Source of the DNA: Enterobacter sp. R1(2018)
GTDB taxonomy: Bacteria > Pseudomonadota > Gammaproteobacteria > Enterobacterales > Enterobacteriaceae
Assembly: GCF_003628475.1 (NCBI RefSeq)
Contig: NZ_RCAA01000037.1
Span: forward strand, 11,353 to 52,595
Length of the DNA: 41,243 nucleotides
Reading direction: 5' to 3'
Numbering within the stretch: position 1 is the first letter of the stretch; every line of letters begins with the position of its first letter. The notes beneath the pieces are model-generated. The model had not been told where the DNA came from and made no database searches. It was given only the letters and a program-made list of their open reading frames with translations. Made by a program: the position numbers and the translations under genes. This document shows, piece by piece, positions 1-10,666 of the stretch.

Positions 1-600
1 AAGGCCCGCCTGGTGCTGGCGCTGGTGGTCTGGCAGCGCCCTAACCTGCTGCTGCTCGATGAACCCACTAACCACCTCGACCTCGACATGCGTCAGGCGC
101 TGACCGAAGCGCTGATTGATTTTGAAGGCGCTCTGGTGGTGGTTTCCCACGACCGTCATCTGCTGCGCTCCACTACCGACGATCTTTATCTGGTGCACGA
201 TGGAAAAGTCGAAGCCTTCGACGGCGACCTGGAAGATTATCAGCAGTGGCTAAGCGACCTGCAAAAGCAGGACAACCAGCCGGAAGACGGAGCCAAAGAC
301 AACGCCAACAGCGCGCAGGCGCGTAAGGATCAGAAACGCCGGGAAGCTGAGCTACGCACCCAGACCCAGCCGCTGCGCAAGCAAATCACCCAGCTTGAAA
401 AGCAGATGGAAAAGCTGAACGCACAGCTGTCGACAGTTGAAGAGAAGCTGGCTGACAGCGCCATTTACGATCAAAGCCGCAAGGCCGAAATGACCGAATG
501 CCTGCAAACCCAGGTGAAAGTTAAAACTGCGCTGGAGGAGTGTGAAATGGCATGGCTGGACGCCCACGAGCAGCTCGAACAGATGATGCAGGGCGAGTAA
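1..600 (+). CDS. yheS: ABC-F family ATPase YheS, C-terminal part (5' truncated by window)
   Basis: The reading frame is open from base 1, so only the last 199 residues are present. They begin just after the second ABC signature. The Walker B motif LLLLDEPTNHLDLD and the H-loop VVSHDRHLLR are visible. A charged, probably coiled-coil tail rich in Lys, Glu and Gln follows and ends in EQLEQMMQGE. Tandem ABC domains without membrane segments define ABC-F proteins, which act on ribosomes or translation. YheS is a less characterised member, so its exact job is inferred from the family. The sequence is close to E. coli YheS as I remember it. The gene converges on a LysE-type gene 20 bp downstream, with no clear terminator between them. 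Confidence 0.95.
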   Translation, partial: KARLVLALVVWQRPNLLLLDEPTNHLDLDMRQALTEALIDFEGALVVVSHDRHLLRSTTDDLYLVHDGKVEAFDGDLEDYQQWLSDLQKQDNQPEDGAKDNANSAQARKDQKRREAELRTQTQPLRKQITQLEKQMEKLNAQLSTVEEKLADSAIYDQSRKAEMTECLQTQVKVKTALEECEMAWLDAHEQLEQMMQGE

Positions 601-620
601 TCGCCCCCATTAAAACTGGT

Positions 621-1220
621 TTAGCGCCAAATCAGTAGCACGCAGGCCGCCGTCAGCAGGCCCATAAAGATGTTGAAAATGGCCCAGGCGCGGCGGCTGC
701 GCAGCAGTTTGCCGATCAGGCTGCCAAAGCCAATCCAGATGGCGCCCGCCACAATGTTAACCAGCGCAATACCGATGCTGATTAACACCACGGAATGCAG
801 ATACTCTGCACCGGCAAGGCTAAAACTGGCTACCGCGCCAAGCGCCATCAGCCATGCCTTCGGGTTGATAAGCTGAAGCAGTCCACCCTGCCAGAACGGG
901 ATGGGCGCCGGCGGTGGAGCATCCGTTTCCAGGCGTTCGTAGGTCGCCGTACCAATTTTCCACGCCAGCCATAAAAGATAAGCGCTACCGGCAATTTTTA
1001 GAATAAGGTGCAGCGCAGGGTAAATCAGAATCAGGCTACCCACGCCGCAGGCCACCAGCAGTAGGATGCACTGCATGCCCAGCATGATGCCGATCATCAG
1101 CGGTAAACTGCGCCAAAAACCGTAGTTGGCTCCGGAAGAGGTAAGTAAAGTATTATTAGGACCCGGCGTGATAGCTGCTACCCAAAGAAAACCAAGCATT
1201 GAAAAGAAAAGCGTTTCCAT
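621..1220 (-). CDS. LysE/RhtB family amino-acid exporter
   Basis: This encodes a 199-residue, very hydrophobic protein with about six membrane segments. The N-terminal AAITPGPNN motif is diagnostic of the LysE/RhtB exporter superfamily, whose members export amino acids or related metabolites across the inner membrane. The substrate cannot be told from sequence. I chose the ATG at 1220 because it places the TPGPNN motif about 18 residues in, as in the family. The frame runs open to 1295, but the extra residues do not look like part of the protein. It lies between yheS and yheT on the opposite strand, a spot where I recall no gene in E. coli, so it is probably a lineage-specific insertion. It is divergent from yheT with 62 bp between the starts. 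Confidence 0.85.
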   Translation of the reverse strand: METLFFSMLGFLWVAAITPGPNNTLLTSSGANYGFWRSLPLMIGIMLGMQCILLLVACGVGSLILIYPALHLILKIAGSAYLLWLAWKIGTATYERLETDAPPPAPIPFWQGGLLQLINPKAWLMALGAVASFSLAGAEYLHSVVLISIGIALVNIVAGAIWIGFGSLIGKLLRSRRAWAIFNIFMGLLTAACVLLIWR

Positions 1221-1282
1221 AACGTGGGTGCTCCACACCCAAAGGTAATAATTAGCAAACAAAATGAAACTAACAGTGTGAT

Positions 1283-2299
1283 ATGGATCAGACAAGCCCT
1301 GCAGAATTGAATTTTAATCATGATGACGGCCAGGATTTCCGTCCAATGCGCGGATTGAGCAATCCCCACCTGCAAACTATGCTGCCGCGCGTGATCCGTC
1401 GTCGTGTCAAATTTAAACCCCACTGGCAGCGTCTCGATATGCCGGATGGGGATTTCGTCGATCTCGCCTGGAGCGAAGATCCGGCTGCGGCCGTCGATAA
1501 ACCGCGTCTGGTGGTTTTCCATGGTCTGGAGGGCAGCCTGCATAGCCCCTACGCTCACGGCCTGATTGAAGCCGCTAAAAATCGCGGCTGGCTGGGCGTG
1601 GTCATGCATTTCCGCGGCTGCAGCGGCGTGCCCAACCGCATGCAGCGCATTTACCACTCCGGCGAAACCGAGGACGGCACCTTTTTCCTTAACTGGCTGA
1701 GCCAGCGCTATGGCGAAGCGCCCACGGCGGCGGTCGGGTTCTCCCTCGGCGGAAATATGCTGGCGTGCCTGATGGCGAAACAGGGCGTGAACTGTACTTT
1801 AAAAGCGGGCGTAGTGGTCTCTGCCCCGCTGATGCTTGAGCAGTGCTGCTACCATATGGAGCAGGGTTTCTCACGGTTCTATCAGCGCTACCTGTTAAAC
1901 CTGCTTAAAAAGAACGCCGCGCGGAAGCTAAGAAGCTATCCCGGCACGCTTCCTGTCGATTTAAGACAGCTGAAAGGCGTGCGCCGCATCCGCGATTTTG
2001 ACGATCTTATTACCTCAAAAATCCACGGCTTTGCCGACGCGCTGGACTACTACCGTCAGTGCAGCGCCATGCCTTTGCTGCCGGACATTGCTAAACCTAC
2101 GCTCATTATCCATGCTAAAGACGATCCCTTTATGGATCACCATGTCATTCCTGATAAGGCATCGTTACCCACAAATATTGAATATCAACTCACCAGTCAT
2201 GGTGGACACGTCGGCTTTGTCGGCGGCACGCTGCGTAAACCGGAAATGTGGCTTGAGCAGCGCATCCCCGACTGGCTGACGAGATATCTGGACCACTAA
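1283..2299 (+). CDS. yheT: Alpha/beta-hydrolase YheT (putative hydrolase)
   Basis: A 338-residue protein of the AB-hydrolase 4 (EMB8/YheT) family. The opening of the hydrolase fold is seen in [18 protein letters not shown]. The nucleophile elbow is VGFSLGGN (Ser near residue 155), the acid region is [10 protein letters not shown], and the catalytic histidine lies in SHGGHVGF near the C terminus. The family includes esterases and lipases, but the physiological substrate of YheT is unknown. The ATG at 1283 matches the expected length of about 340 residues. yheU begins one base after its stop codon, so the two are very likely co-transcribed. Confidence 0.95.
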   Translation: MDQTSPAELNFNHDDGQDFRPMRGLSNPHLQTMLPRVIRRRVKFKPHWQRLDMPDGDFVDLAWSEDPAAAVDKPRLVVFHGLEGSLHSPYAHGLIEAAKNRGWLGVVMHFRGCSGVPNRMQRIYHSGETEDGTFFLNWLSQRYGEAPTAAVGFSLGGNMLACLMAKQGVNCTLKAGVVVSAPLMLEQCCYHMEQGFSRFYQRYLLNLLKKNAARKLRSYPGTLPVDLRQLKGVRRIRDFDDLITSKIHGFADALDYYRQCSAMPLLPDIAKPTLIIHAKDDPFMDHHVIPDKASLPTNIEYQLTSHGGHVGFVGGTLRKPEMWLEQRIPDWLTRYLDH

Positions 2300-2300
2300 G

Positions 2301-2519
2301 ATGATTATTCCCTGGCAGGATCTCGACGCGGAAACGCTCGACAATCTTATCGAATCCTTTGTGTTACGTGAGGGTACGGATTATGGTGAACAAGAACGCT
2401 CGCTGTCGCAGAAGGTCGCCGATGTGAAACGACAGCTGCAAAGCGGCGAAGCGGTTTTGGTCTGGTCAGAGCTTCATGAAACGGTGAATATTATGCCGCG
2501 CGGGCAGTTCCGCGGCTGA
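2301..2519 (+). CDS. yheU: UPF0270 family protein YheU
   Basis: A small acidic protein of 72 residues, nearly identical to E. coli YheU ([13 protein letters not shown] start, NIMPRGQF end). Family UPF0270 has no established biochemical function. Its start codon lies one base after the yheT stop, which implies translational coupling in a yheT-yheU(-prkB) unit. No signal peptide or membrane segment is visible. Only the identity and the operon context can be stated with confidence. Confidence 0.93.
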   Translation: MIIPWQDLDAETLDNLIESFVLREGTDYGEQERSLSQKVADVKRQLQSGEAVLVWSELHETVNIMPRGQFRG

Positions 2520-2582
2520 CCATTCAGTCATGGGGCACGGTCTGTACTGCATAATTCTTACAATCCATGGAGTTGTTGCCCT

Positions 2583-3452
2583 ATGTCAGCCAAACATCCG
2601 GTTATCGCCGTTACGGGTTCCAGCGGTGCGGGAACCACCACCACCAGCCTGGCCTTTCGCAAGATTTTTCAGCAGCTGAACCTGCGCGCCGCGGAAGTTG
2701 AAGGGGACAGCTTCCATCGCTATACCCGTCCGGAAATGGATCTGGCTATCCGCAAGGCGCGCGATCTCGGCCGCCACATCAGCTATTTCGGCCCTGAAGC
2801 CAACGATTTCAGCCTGCTTGAGCAGACATTTGCTGAATACGGACGCAGCGGCCAGGGCAAATCGCGTAAATATCTCCACACTTATGATGAGGCCGTGCCC
2901 TGGAACCAGGTGCCGGGGACCTTCACGCCGTGGCAACCTTTGCCAGAGCCGACGGACGTCCTCTTTTACGAAGGGCTGCACGGCGGCGTAGTGACCCCGC
3001 AGAACGACGTGGCGAACCACGTGGATCTGCTGGTAGGCGTGGTGCCCATCGTTAACCTTGAGTGGATTCAAAAACTGGTACGCGATACCAGCGAGCGTGG
3101 TCATTCCCGGGAAGCGGTGATGGACTCCGTCGTCAGATCGATGGATGACTATATCAACTACATCACCCCGCAGTTCTCACGCACCCATATCAACTTCCAG
3201 CGCGTGCCAACGGTAGATACGTCTAATCCCTTTGCGGCGCGCGGAATTCCCTCTCTGGACGAAAGCTTCGTGGTTATTCACTTCCGCGGCCTGGATGACA
3301 TTGATTTCCCTTATCTGTTGGCCATGCTGCAGGGATCGTTTATTTCCCACATCAATACATTGGTGGTGCCGGGCGGGAAAATGGGGCTGGCGATGGAGCT
3401 GATTATGACGCCGCTGGTGCAACGGCTGGCGGAGGGCAGAAAGGTCGTTTAG
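2583..3452 (+). CDS. prkB: Phosphoribulokinase-like protein PrkB
   Basis: A 289-residue P-loop protein of the phosphoribulokinase/uridine kinase family. The nucleotide loop is GSSGAGTT at residues 12-19, with threonines in place of the usual Walker lysine, as in proteobacterial phosphoribulokinases. The motifs VEGDSFHRY and FYEGLHGG, typical of phosphoribulokinases, are also present. Enterobacteria lack the Calvin cycle, so the true substrate is unknown and the name rests on homology. It sits 63 bp after yheU on the same strand and converges on yhfA. Length and sequence match E. coli PrkB. Confidence 0.93.
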   Translation: MSAKHPVIAVTGSSGAGTTTTSLAFRKIFQQLNLRAAEVEGDSFHRYTRPEMDLAIRKARDLGRHISYFGPEANDFSLLEQTFAEYGRSGQGKSRKYLHTYDEAVPWNQVPGTFTPWQPLPEPTDVLFYEGLHGGVVTPQNDVANHVDLLVGVVPIVNLEWIQKLVRDTSERGHSREAVMDSVVRSMDDYINYITPQFSRTHINFQRVPTVDTSNPFAARGIPSLDESFVVIHFRGLDDIDFPYLLAMLQGSFISHINTLVVPGGKMGLAMELIMTPLVQRLAEGRKVV

Positions 3453-3471
3453 GGCGGCAGGCCGCCGCCCT
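3452..3471. terminator. GC-rich hairpin between convergent prkB and yhfA
   Basis: GGGCGGC (3452-3458) pairs with GCCGCCC (3464-3470) around a 5-base loop, starting on the last base of the prkB stop codon. There is no T-tract on either strand, so it may only be a stabilising 3' hairpin rather than an intrinsic terminator. Confidence 0.4.
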
Positions 3472-3479
3472 GAAGCGCG

Positions 3480-3884
3480 TTAAGCTTCGATGACTTCATA
3501 GCTGTGCGTGATGTTTGCGGCTTTCTCAAGCATCAGCGCGACTGAACAGTATTTCTCAGCGGAGAGATCTACCGCACGGGACACGGCATTATCCTTCAGG
3601 TCTTTGCCGGTCACGATGAAATGCAGATTAATGTGGGTGAACAGGCGGGGGGCTTCTTCACGACCCTCGGACGTCAGCTTCACTTCGCAATCCTTCACGT
3701 CGTGACGGCCTTTTTGCAAAATGGACACCACGTCGATGGCGCTGCAGCCGCCGACCGACATCAGTACCATCTCCATCGGGCTGGGCGCCTTATCGCCTGA
3801 ATTGCCGTCCATCAGGATCTGGTGGCCCGAAGCCGATTCGCCCAGGAAAGTTAACCCCTCAACCCATTTAACTCGTGCCTGCAT
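3480..3884 (-). CDS. yhfA: OsmC/Ohr family protein YhfA
   Basis: A 134-residue OsmC-like protein. The two conserved cysteines of the fold are Cys47 (VGGCSAID) and Cys113 (KYCSVAL). In OsmC and Ohr these reduce organic hydroperoxides. YhfA belongs to a separate OsmC branch of unproven function, so peroxidase activity is an inference. The sequence is very close to E. coli YhfA. It is divergent from crp, and the 315-bp space between them carries both promoters. Confidence 0.94.
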   Translation of the reverse strand: MQARVKWVEGLTFLGESASGHQILMDGNSGDKAPSPMEMVLMSVGGCSAIDVVSILQKGRHDVKDCEVKLTSEGREEAPRLFTHINLHFIVTGKDLKDNAVSRAVDLSAEKYCSVALMLEKAANITHSYEVIEA

Positions 3885-4199
3885 GTTGCTTACTCCTGTT
3901 AAAGAAATTTCCTTTCAGAGTACGCGGATGCGGTAAAACTGGCAACGGAAGGCGACCTGCATCATGCTGAAACGAGACAATAGGAGACACTTGTCAAAAG
4001 CTATGCTAAAACAATCCGGATGCAACATTTGATACATTGACGTGATAAATGTCTGCAGAGGACATCACTAATTACAGGCGGCAAGATTGACTTGCAGGCC
4101 ATTTCCCCCGAGTGGGAAGTATTCTAACGATTGCAACGCCGGGCAGGAGGTTTTGCATCCTGTCTTTGGTAGCCAGTTTATAACAGAGGATAACCGCGC
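3885..4199 (+). promoter_or_regulatory. yhfA-crp intergenic region: crp promoter and long 5' leader
   Basis: This 315-bp gene-free region lies between divergent yhfA and crp. In E. coli the crp transcript has a leader of about 167 nt and crp is autoregulated by CRP-cAMP. The segment around 4000-4050 (GCTATGCTAAAACA and what follows) resembles the E. coli crp promoter as I recall it, so the start site probably falls near 4030-4035. I could not assign the -35 element firmly. The translation signal AGAGGATAACCGCGC lies directly before the crp ATG. Confidence 0.6.
4054..4069. promoter_or_regulatory. CRP-like site in the crp leader
   Basis: TGCAG-AGGACA-TCACT fits the TGTGA-N6-TCACA pattern with one good half (TCAC) and one degenerate half. 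It occupies the place of the downstream autoregulatory CRP site of E. coli crp. CRP binding is inferred from position and similarity. Confidence 0.55.
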
Positions 4200-4832
4200 A
4201 TGGTGCTTGGCAAACCGCAAACAGACCCGACACTCGAATGGTTCTTGTCCCATTGCCACATTCATAAGTATCCATCAAAGAGCACGCTGATTCACCAGGG
4301 TGAAAAGGCAGAGACGCTGTACTACATCGTCAAAGGCTCCGTGGCAGTGCTGATTAAAGATGAAGAGGGTAAGGAAATGATCCTCTCCTACCTGAACCAG
4401 GGCGATTTTATCGGTGAATTAGGCCTGTTTGAAGAAGGCCAGGAGCGCAGCGCCTGGGTTCGTGCGAAAACCGCATGCGAAGTGGCCGAAATTTCCTATA
4501 AAAAGTTCCGTCAGCTTATCCAGGTTAATCCGGACATCCTGATGCGTCTGTCTTCCCAGATGGCGCGTCGCCTGCAGGTCACGTCAGAAAAAGTCGGCAA
4601 CCTCGCCTTCCTCGACGTTACCGGCCGCATCGCTCAGACGCTGCTGAACCTGGCGAAACAGCCGGACGCGATGACCCACCCGGACGGCATGCAGATTAAA
4701 ATCACCCGTCAGGAAATCGGTCAGATCGTCGGTTGCTCTCGCGAAACCGTAGGCCGCATCCTGAAAATGCTGGAAGATCAGAACCTGATTTCCGCTCACG
4801 GTAAAACAATCGTCGTTTACGGTACTCGTTAA
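4200..4832 (+). CDS. crp: cAMP receptor protein CRP (catabolite activator)
   Basis: A 210-residue global transcription regulator, to my recollection identical or nearly identical to E. coli CRP. The N-terminal cyclic-nucleotide domain contains the phosphate-binding cassette [15 protein letters not shown] (about residues 72-86). The C-terminal helix-turn-helix is visible in [20 protein letters not shown] (about 169-188), with the DNA-reading RETVGR helix. It binds TGTGA-N6-TCACA sites as a dimer when loaded with cAMP. Likely CRP targets in this same window are crp itself and the ppiA-tsgA region. It is followed by a strong terminator that isolates it from yhfK. Confidence 0.99.
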   Translation: MVLGKPQTDPTLEWFLSHCHIHKYPSKSTLIHQGEKAETLYYIVKGSVAVLIKDEEGKEMILSYLNQGDFIGELGLFEEGQERSAWVRAKTACEVAEISYKKFRQLIQVNPDILMRLSSQMARRLQVTSEKVGNLAFLDVTGRIAQTLLNLAKQPDAMTHPDGMQIKITRQEIGQIVGCSRETVGRILKMLEDQNLISAHGKTIVVYGTR

Positions 4833-4843
4833 TTCCCGCTCAC

Positions 4844-4878
4844 AAAATGGCGTGTCGCTTCGGTAACACGCCATTTTT
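4844..4878 (+). terminator. Intrinsic terminator of crp
   Basis: A perfect 12-bp stem, AAAATGGCGTGT (4844-4855) with ACACGCCATTTT (4866-4877), closes a 10-base loop containing TTCG and ends in a T-tract. It starts 11 bases after the crp stop. Confidence 0.9.
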
Positions 4879-4895
4879 GTCTCTACACTTCTGAT

Positions 4896-6986
4896 ATGTG
4901 GCGTCGACTGATCTACCATCCCGAAGTTAACTACGCACTGCGACAAACGCTGGTGCTGTGTCTTCCCGTGGCGGTGGGCCTGATTCTGGGCAATCTGCAG
5001 GCAGGACTGATGTTCTCGTTAGTGCCCGCGTGCTGCAATATTGCCGGTCTGGATACGCCTCATAAACGCTTCTTCAAGCGATTAATCATCGGCGGCGGCC
5101 TGTTCGCCATCAGCAGCCTGCTAATGCAGCTGATGCTGCTGTACACGCCCGTTCCGCTTCCGGCCATTCTTCTTGGCATGGCGCTGCTGCTGGGCGTCAC
5201 CGCCGAGATCAGCGCGCTCCACGCCCGCCTGCTGCCCGCCTCGCTCATCGCCGCTATTTTTACCCTCAGCATGGCCGGGAATATGCCCATCTGGAAACCG
5301 ATGCTGCTTTATGTGTGCGGCACCGTCTGGTACGGGGGATTCAACTGGTTCTGGTTCTGGATGTGGCGCGAACAGCCGCTTCGTGAATCCTTAAGCCTGC
5401 TCTACCGCCAGCTTGCGGATTATTGCGAGGCCAAATACGGCCTGCTGACCCAGCACACGGATCCTGAAAAAGCGCTGCCGCCTTTGCTGGCCCGCCAGCA
5501 AAAAGCCGTCGACCTGATCACCGTTTGTTACCAGCAGCTGCATATGCTGGCGGCGAATCAGCAAAACGGCTACAAACGCCTGCTGCGCGCCTTCCAGGTG
5601 GCGCTCGATTTACAGGAGCACATCTCCGTTAGCCTGCATCAGCCGGAAGAGGTGCAAAAGCTCGTTGAGCAAAGCCACGCCGAGGCGGTGATACGCTGGA
5701 ACGCGAAAACTATCGCGGCGCGTCTACGCGTGCTGGCCGACGATATCCTTTATCACCGCTACCCGAAGCGGTTTGTGATGGATAAACAACTCGAGGCGCT
5801 GGAAAAAATTGCCCGCCAGAATCCGGACAATCCCGTCGGGCAGTTCTGCCACTATCACTTCAGCCGCATCGCACGCGTGCTGCGCACCCAGCGTCCTTTA
5901 TATGTTCGCGACCTGATGGAGGACCGCCAGCGCCGTCTGCCGCTGTGGGCCGCGCTTAAAAGCTATCTGTCATTTAAATCCGCCGCGCTGCGTAACTCAG
6001 CGCGGCTCGGGGTTATGCTGACCGTAGCCAGCCTGCTGGGCGCCTCTTTGCATTTGCCCAAGCCCTACTGGATCCTGATGACCGTCATGTTCGTGACGCA
6101 AAATGGCTACGGCGCGACGAGGGTGCGTATTCTGCACCGTTCGGCCGGCACCATGGCTGGCCTTGCCATCGCAGGCATCGCTCTGCACTTCCACTTTCCG
6201 CAGTATATTGCGCTAACCGCGATGCTGATGATCACCCTGGTGAGCTATCTCTTTATCCGCAAAAGCTACGGCTGGGCGACCATTGGCTTTACCGTTACCG
6301 CCGTTTATACCCTGCAGCTGATCACGCTGAGCGCCGAGCAATACATCGTGCCCCGCTTAATAGATACCCTGCTCGGCTGCCTGATCGCCTTTGGCGGCAT
6401 GGTCTGGCTGTGGCCGCAGTGGCAAAGCGGTCTGCTGCGCCAGAACGCCCACGATGCGCTGGAAACAGATCAGGAAGCCATCCGTTTGATTTTAAGCAGC
6501 GATCCCAAACCCACGCCGCTGGCTTATCAGCGCATGCGGGTCAATCAGGCGCACAACGCGCTATTTAACTCCTTAAACCAGGCGATGCAGGAACCGGGCT
6601 TTAACTCGACTTATCTGGAAGATATGAAGCTGTGGGTGACGCACAGCCAGTTCATCGTTGAGCATGTTAACGCGATGACGACCCTTGCCCGCGAACACAA
6701 CATGCTCACGCCGGAACTGGCGCAGCGTTATCTGCAGGCGTGCGAAATCGCCCTGCAAAGATGCCAGCAGCGGCTTGAATATGACGGGCCCGGGGAGACG
6801 AAAGACGCGGTTATTCTGGATTCAGAAGCGCTGCCCACCGGGCCGCTAAGCACCATGGAACAGCATTTACAGCGGGTGCTCGGGCATCTCAACACCATGC
6901 ACACCATTTCTTCAGTGGCATGGCGTCAACGCCCGCATCATGGGATCTGGCTGAACAGCAGCCTGCGGCGGCCGCAGGGAGGTTGA
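4896..6986 (+). CDS. yhfK: Inner-membrane protein YhfK (FUSC/YccS-like)
   Basis: A 696-residue protein with two hydrophobic blocks (about residues 10-150 and 365-505), each holding several membrane helices and each followed by a mainly helical soluble region. This duplicated layout is typical of the FUSC/YccS/aromatic-acid exporter-like superfamily. E. coli YhfK is about 700 residues and matches throughout, for example MWRRLIYHP at the start and WRQRPHHGIWL near the end. Function is uncharacterised; efflux is only a family-based guess. It begins 17 bp after the crp terminator and converges with argD. Confidence 0.93.
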   Translation: MWRRLIYHPEVNYALRQTLVLCLPVAVGLILGNLQAGLMFSLVPACCNIAGLDTPHKRFFKRLIIGGGLFAISSLLMQLMLLYTPVPLPAILLGMALLLGVTAEISALHARLLPASLIAAIFTLSMAGNMPIWKPMLLYVCGTVWYGGFNWFWFWMWREQPLRESLSLLYRQLADYCEAKYGLLTQHTDPEKALPPLLARQQKAVDLITVCYQQLHMLAANQQNGYKRLLRAFQVALDLQEHISVSLHQPEEVQKLVEQSHAEAVIRWNAKTIAARLRVLADDILYHRYPKRFVMDKQLEALEKIARQNPDNPVGQFCHYHFSRIARVLRTQRPLYVRDLMEDRQRRLPLWAALKSYLSFKSAALRNSARLGVMLTVASLLGASLHLPKPYWILMTVMFVTQNGYGATRVRILHRSAGTMAGLAIAGIALHFHFPQYIALTAMLMITLVSYLFIRKSYGWATIGFTVTAVYTLQLITLSAEQYIVPRLIDTLLGCLIAFGGMVWLWPQWQSGLLRQNAHDALETDQEAIRLILSSDPKPTPLAYQRMRVNQAHNALFNSLNQAMQEPGFNSTYLEDMKLWVTHSQFIVEHVNAMTTLAREHNMLTPELAQRYLQACEIALQRCQQRLEYDGPGETKDAVILDSEALPTGPLSTMEQHLQRVLGHLNTMHTISSVAWRQRPHHGIWLNSSLRRPQGG

Positions 6987-6991
6987 ACGAA

Positions 6992-7026
6992 GCGCCATCC
7001 ACCAAAACGTTGCATGGCGCAGGTTT
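6992..7026. terminator. Hairpin between convergent yhfK and argD
   Basis: GCGCCAT (6992-6998) pairs with ATGGCGC (7014-7020), followed on the plus strand by AGGTTTTA. An alternative nested pairing of AAAACG...GGTTTT gives A/T tracts on both strands, so it could serve both genes. The left arm also looks like half of an intergenic palindromic repeat seen twice more in the window. Confidence 0.5.
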
Positions 7027-7037
7027 TATTCGCCCGG

Positions 7038-8910
<1,873 letters not shown>

Positions 8911-8943
8911 GGCGGCTCCGGCAGAAAGAAGAACCACGCTATT

Positions 8944-9546
8944 CTATTCGCTTTCCTTCGCCTCACTCACCACTTTAGTAAAAATCGCCGTGAGCGGCTT
9001 AAGATCGCCCAGCGCACCCGCCTGGTTCGCGGCTTGCCATGTATCCTGCTCGACTTCGCTCCAGTCCAGCATATAGCCCGCATGGATGGCCAACTGCTCG
9101 AAGAACACGCGCTGCGCCCGGCCGCTGCCGATACGGAACGGGTGGAGAACGTTTATTTCACAATAGTAATGCGCAAGGCATTCGATAAACTCCGGCTTCT
9201 CAAGGTCGCTCAGATAGCGTTCATCCTCCAGCTCCTGCATCAGGTCGTTACCTTCGTTTTCAATGTACTCGAAGTGGCAAAAACGGGTATCGCCCTGATA
9301 GATATCGACTTTTCTCAACTCGCCCGCCCAGTCGTACACGTCCTGGAAAAGCTGCTGATGGATAGAACACAGCCACGGCAGGCCCATACGCTGCGGGCCA
9401 AGCTCAATGGTTGCCGCCCGCAGCGCGGTAAGCTGAAGCTCGGCCTCTTTTAGCCGCTCGGACTCACGAATATCAAGCCGGTTGCGCAGCACTTGAATAC
9501 CAGACCAGAAATAGGGATCGCGCCCTTCGCCGAATTTATCGCTCAT
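8944..9546 (-). CDS. fic: Fic-domain protein (putative AMP-transferase, toxin-like)
   Basis: A 200-residue Fic protein with the same length and N terminus as E. coli Fic ([12 protein letters not shown]). Fic enzymes transfer AMP from ATP to a target hydroxyl using the motif HxFx(D/E)GNGRxxR. Here it reads [12 protein letters not shown] (residues 135-146). The catalytic His135 and both arginines are present, but the acidic metal ligand is Ile139 and the Asn is Ser141, so activity is uncertain. The target-docking flap region [12 protein letters not shown] is intact. Its start lies inside the 3' end of yhfG (11-bp overlap), so toxin translation is coupled to the antitoxin-like partner. Confidence 0.95.
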   Translation of the reverse strand: MSDKFGEGRDPYFWSGIQVLRNRLDIRESERLKEAELQLTALRAATIELGPQRMGLPWLCSIHQQLFQDVYDWAGELRKVDIYQGDTRFCHFEYIENEGNDLMQELEDERYLSDLEKPEFIECLAHYYCEINVLHPFRIGSGRAQRVFFEQLAIHAGYMLDWSEVEQDTWQAANQAGALGDLKPLTAIFTKVVSEAKESE

Positions 9547-9706
9547 AGTGACCCCGCAGTTCGCTGATACGCGCCAGAGCTTCATCACGCGTAAGCGTAA
9601 TTAACGGTACTTCAACGCCTTCCAGCCGGTTACTGGCCTGGAAAGATCGGCTGCGCTGCTGCTGCCACAGACGAGATTTTTGCTTCTCGGTGAGTTTCTT
9701 GCCCAT
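9536..9706 (-). CDS. yhfG: YhfG, small Fic-inhibiting partner (antitoxin-like)
   Basis: A 56-residue basic protein matching E. coli YhfG ([12 protein letters not shown] at the N terminus, LRGHYER at the end). It contains SNRLEG, which fits the Fic inhibition motif (S/T)xxxE(G/N) whose glutamate blocks ATP binding in a neighbouring Fic domain. The start at 9706 is chosen because GGGAGG sits just upstream at proper spacing and the length fits. The frame extends to 9793, but that part is not conserved. It overlaps fic by 11 bp and precedes it, as expected for an antitoxin-first pair. Confidence 0.93.
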   Translation of the reverse strand: MGKKLTEKQKSRLWQQQRSRSFQASNRLEGVEVPLITLTRDEALARISELRGHYER

Positions 9707-9813
9707 ATCGCCTCCCTTATTTCGCCACTGGTTTGCCACAAGTATAAGCGGCATTGCGCACAGTTGCCGGGGAGCGGGCAGAGCGCGGGACAAACCACCC
9801 CGCGCGCAGGGAA

Positions 9814-10479
<666 letters not shown>

Positions 10480-10529
10480 TCAATAAATCAATAAGTTGTA
10501 CGAACGAATCCGTTTTACAGATTGAAATA

Positions 10530-10545
10530 TGTGAGCTGATTCATG
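10530..10545. promoter_or_regulatory. CRP-like site between ppiA and tsgA
   Basis: TGTGA-GCTGAT-TCATG has a perfect left half and three of five bases in the right half of the TGTGA-N6-TCACA consensus, with A/T-rich flanks. It lies 144 bp upstream of ppiA and 122 bp upstream of tsgA. E. coli ppiA is known to have CRP-regulated promoters, so ppiA is the likelier target. Binding is inferred. Confidence 0.6.
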
Positions 10546-10666
10546 AAACGAATGGTAATTTTTAAACATAATTACATTGAATGTTTAAATCGATCACGTT
10601 CACGGCTAAAATTCACTCGCCCACGGCGCTGTCAACGCGCTTTACACTTCTATTCACAGGCAAGAT

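Noticed and set aside
10583-10598. Second CRP-like sequence ending in TCACG upstream of tsgA
   Set aside because: Only one half-site is acceptable; the other half does not match TGTGA.
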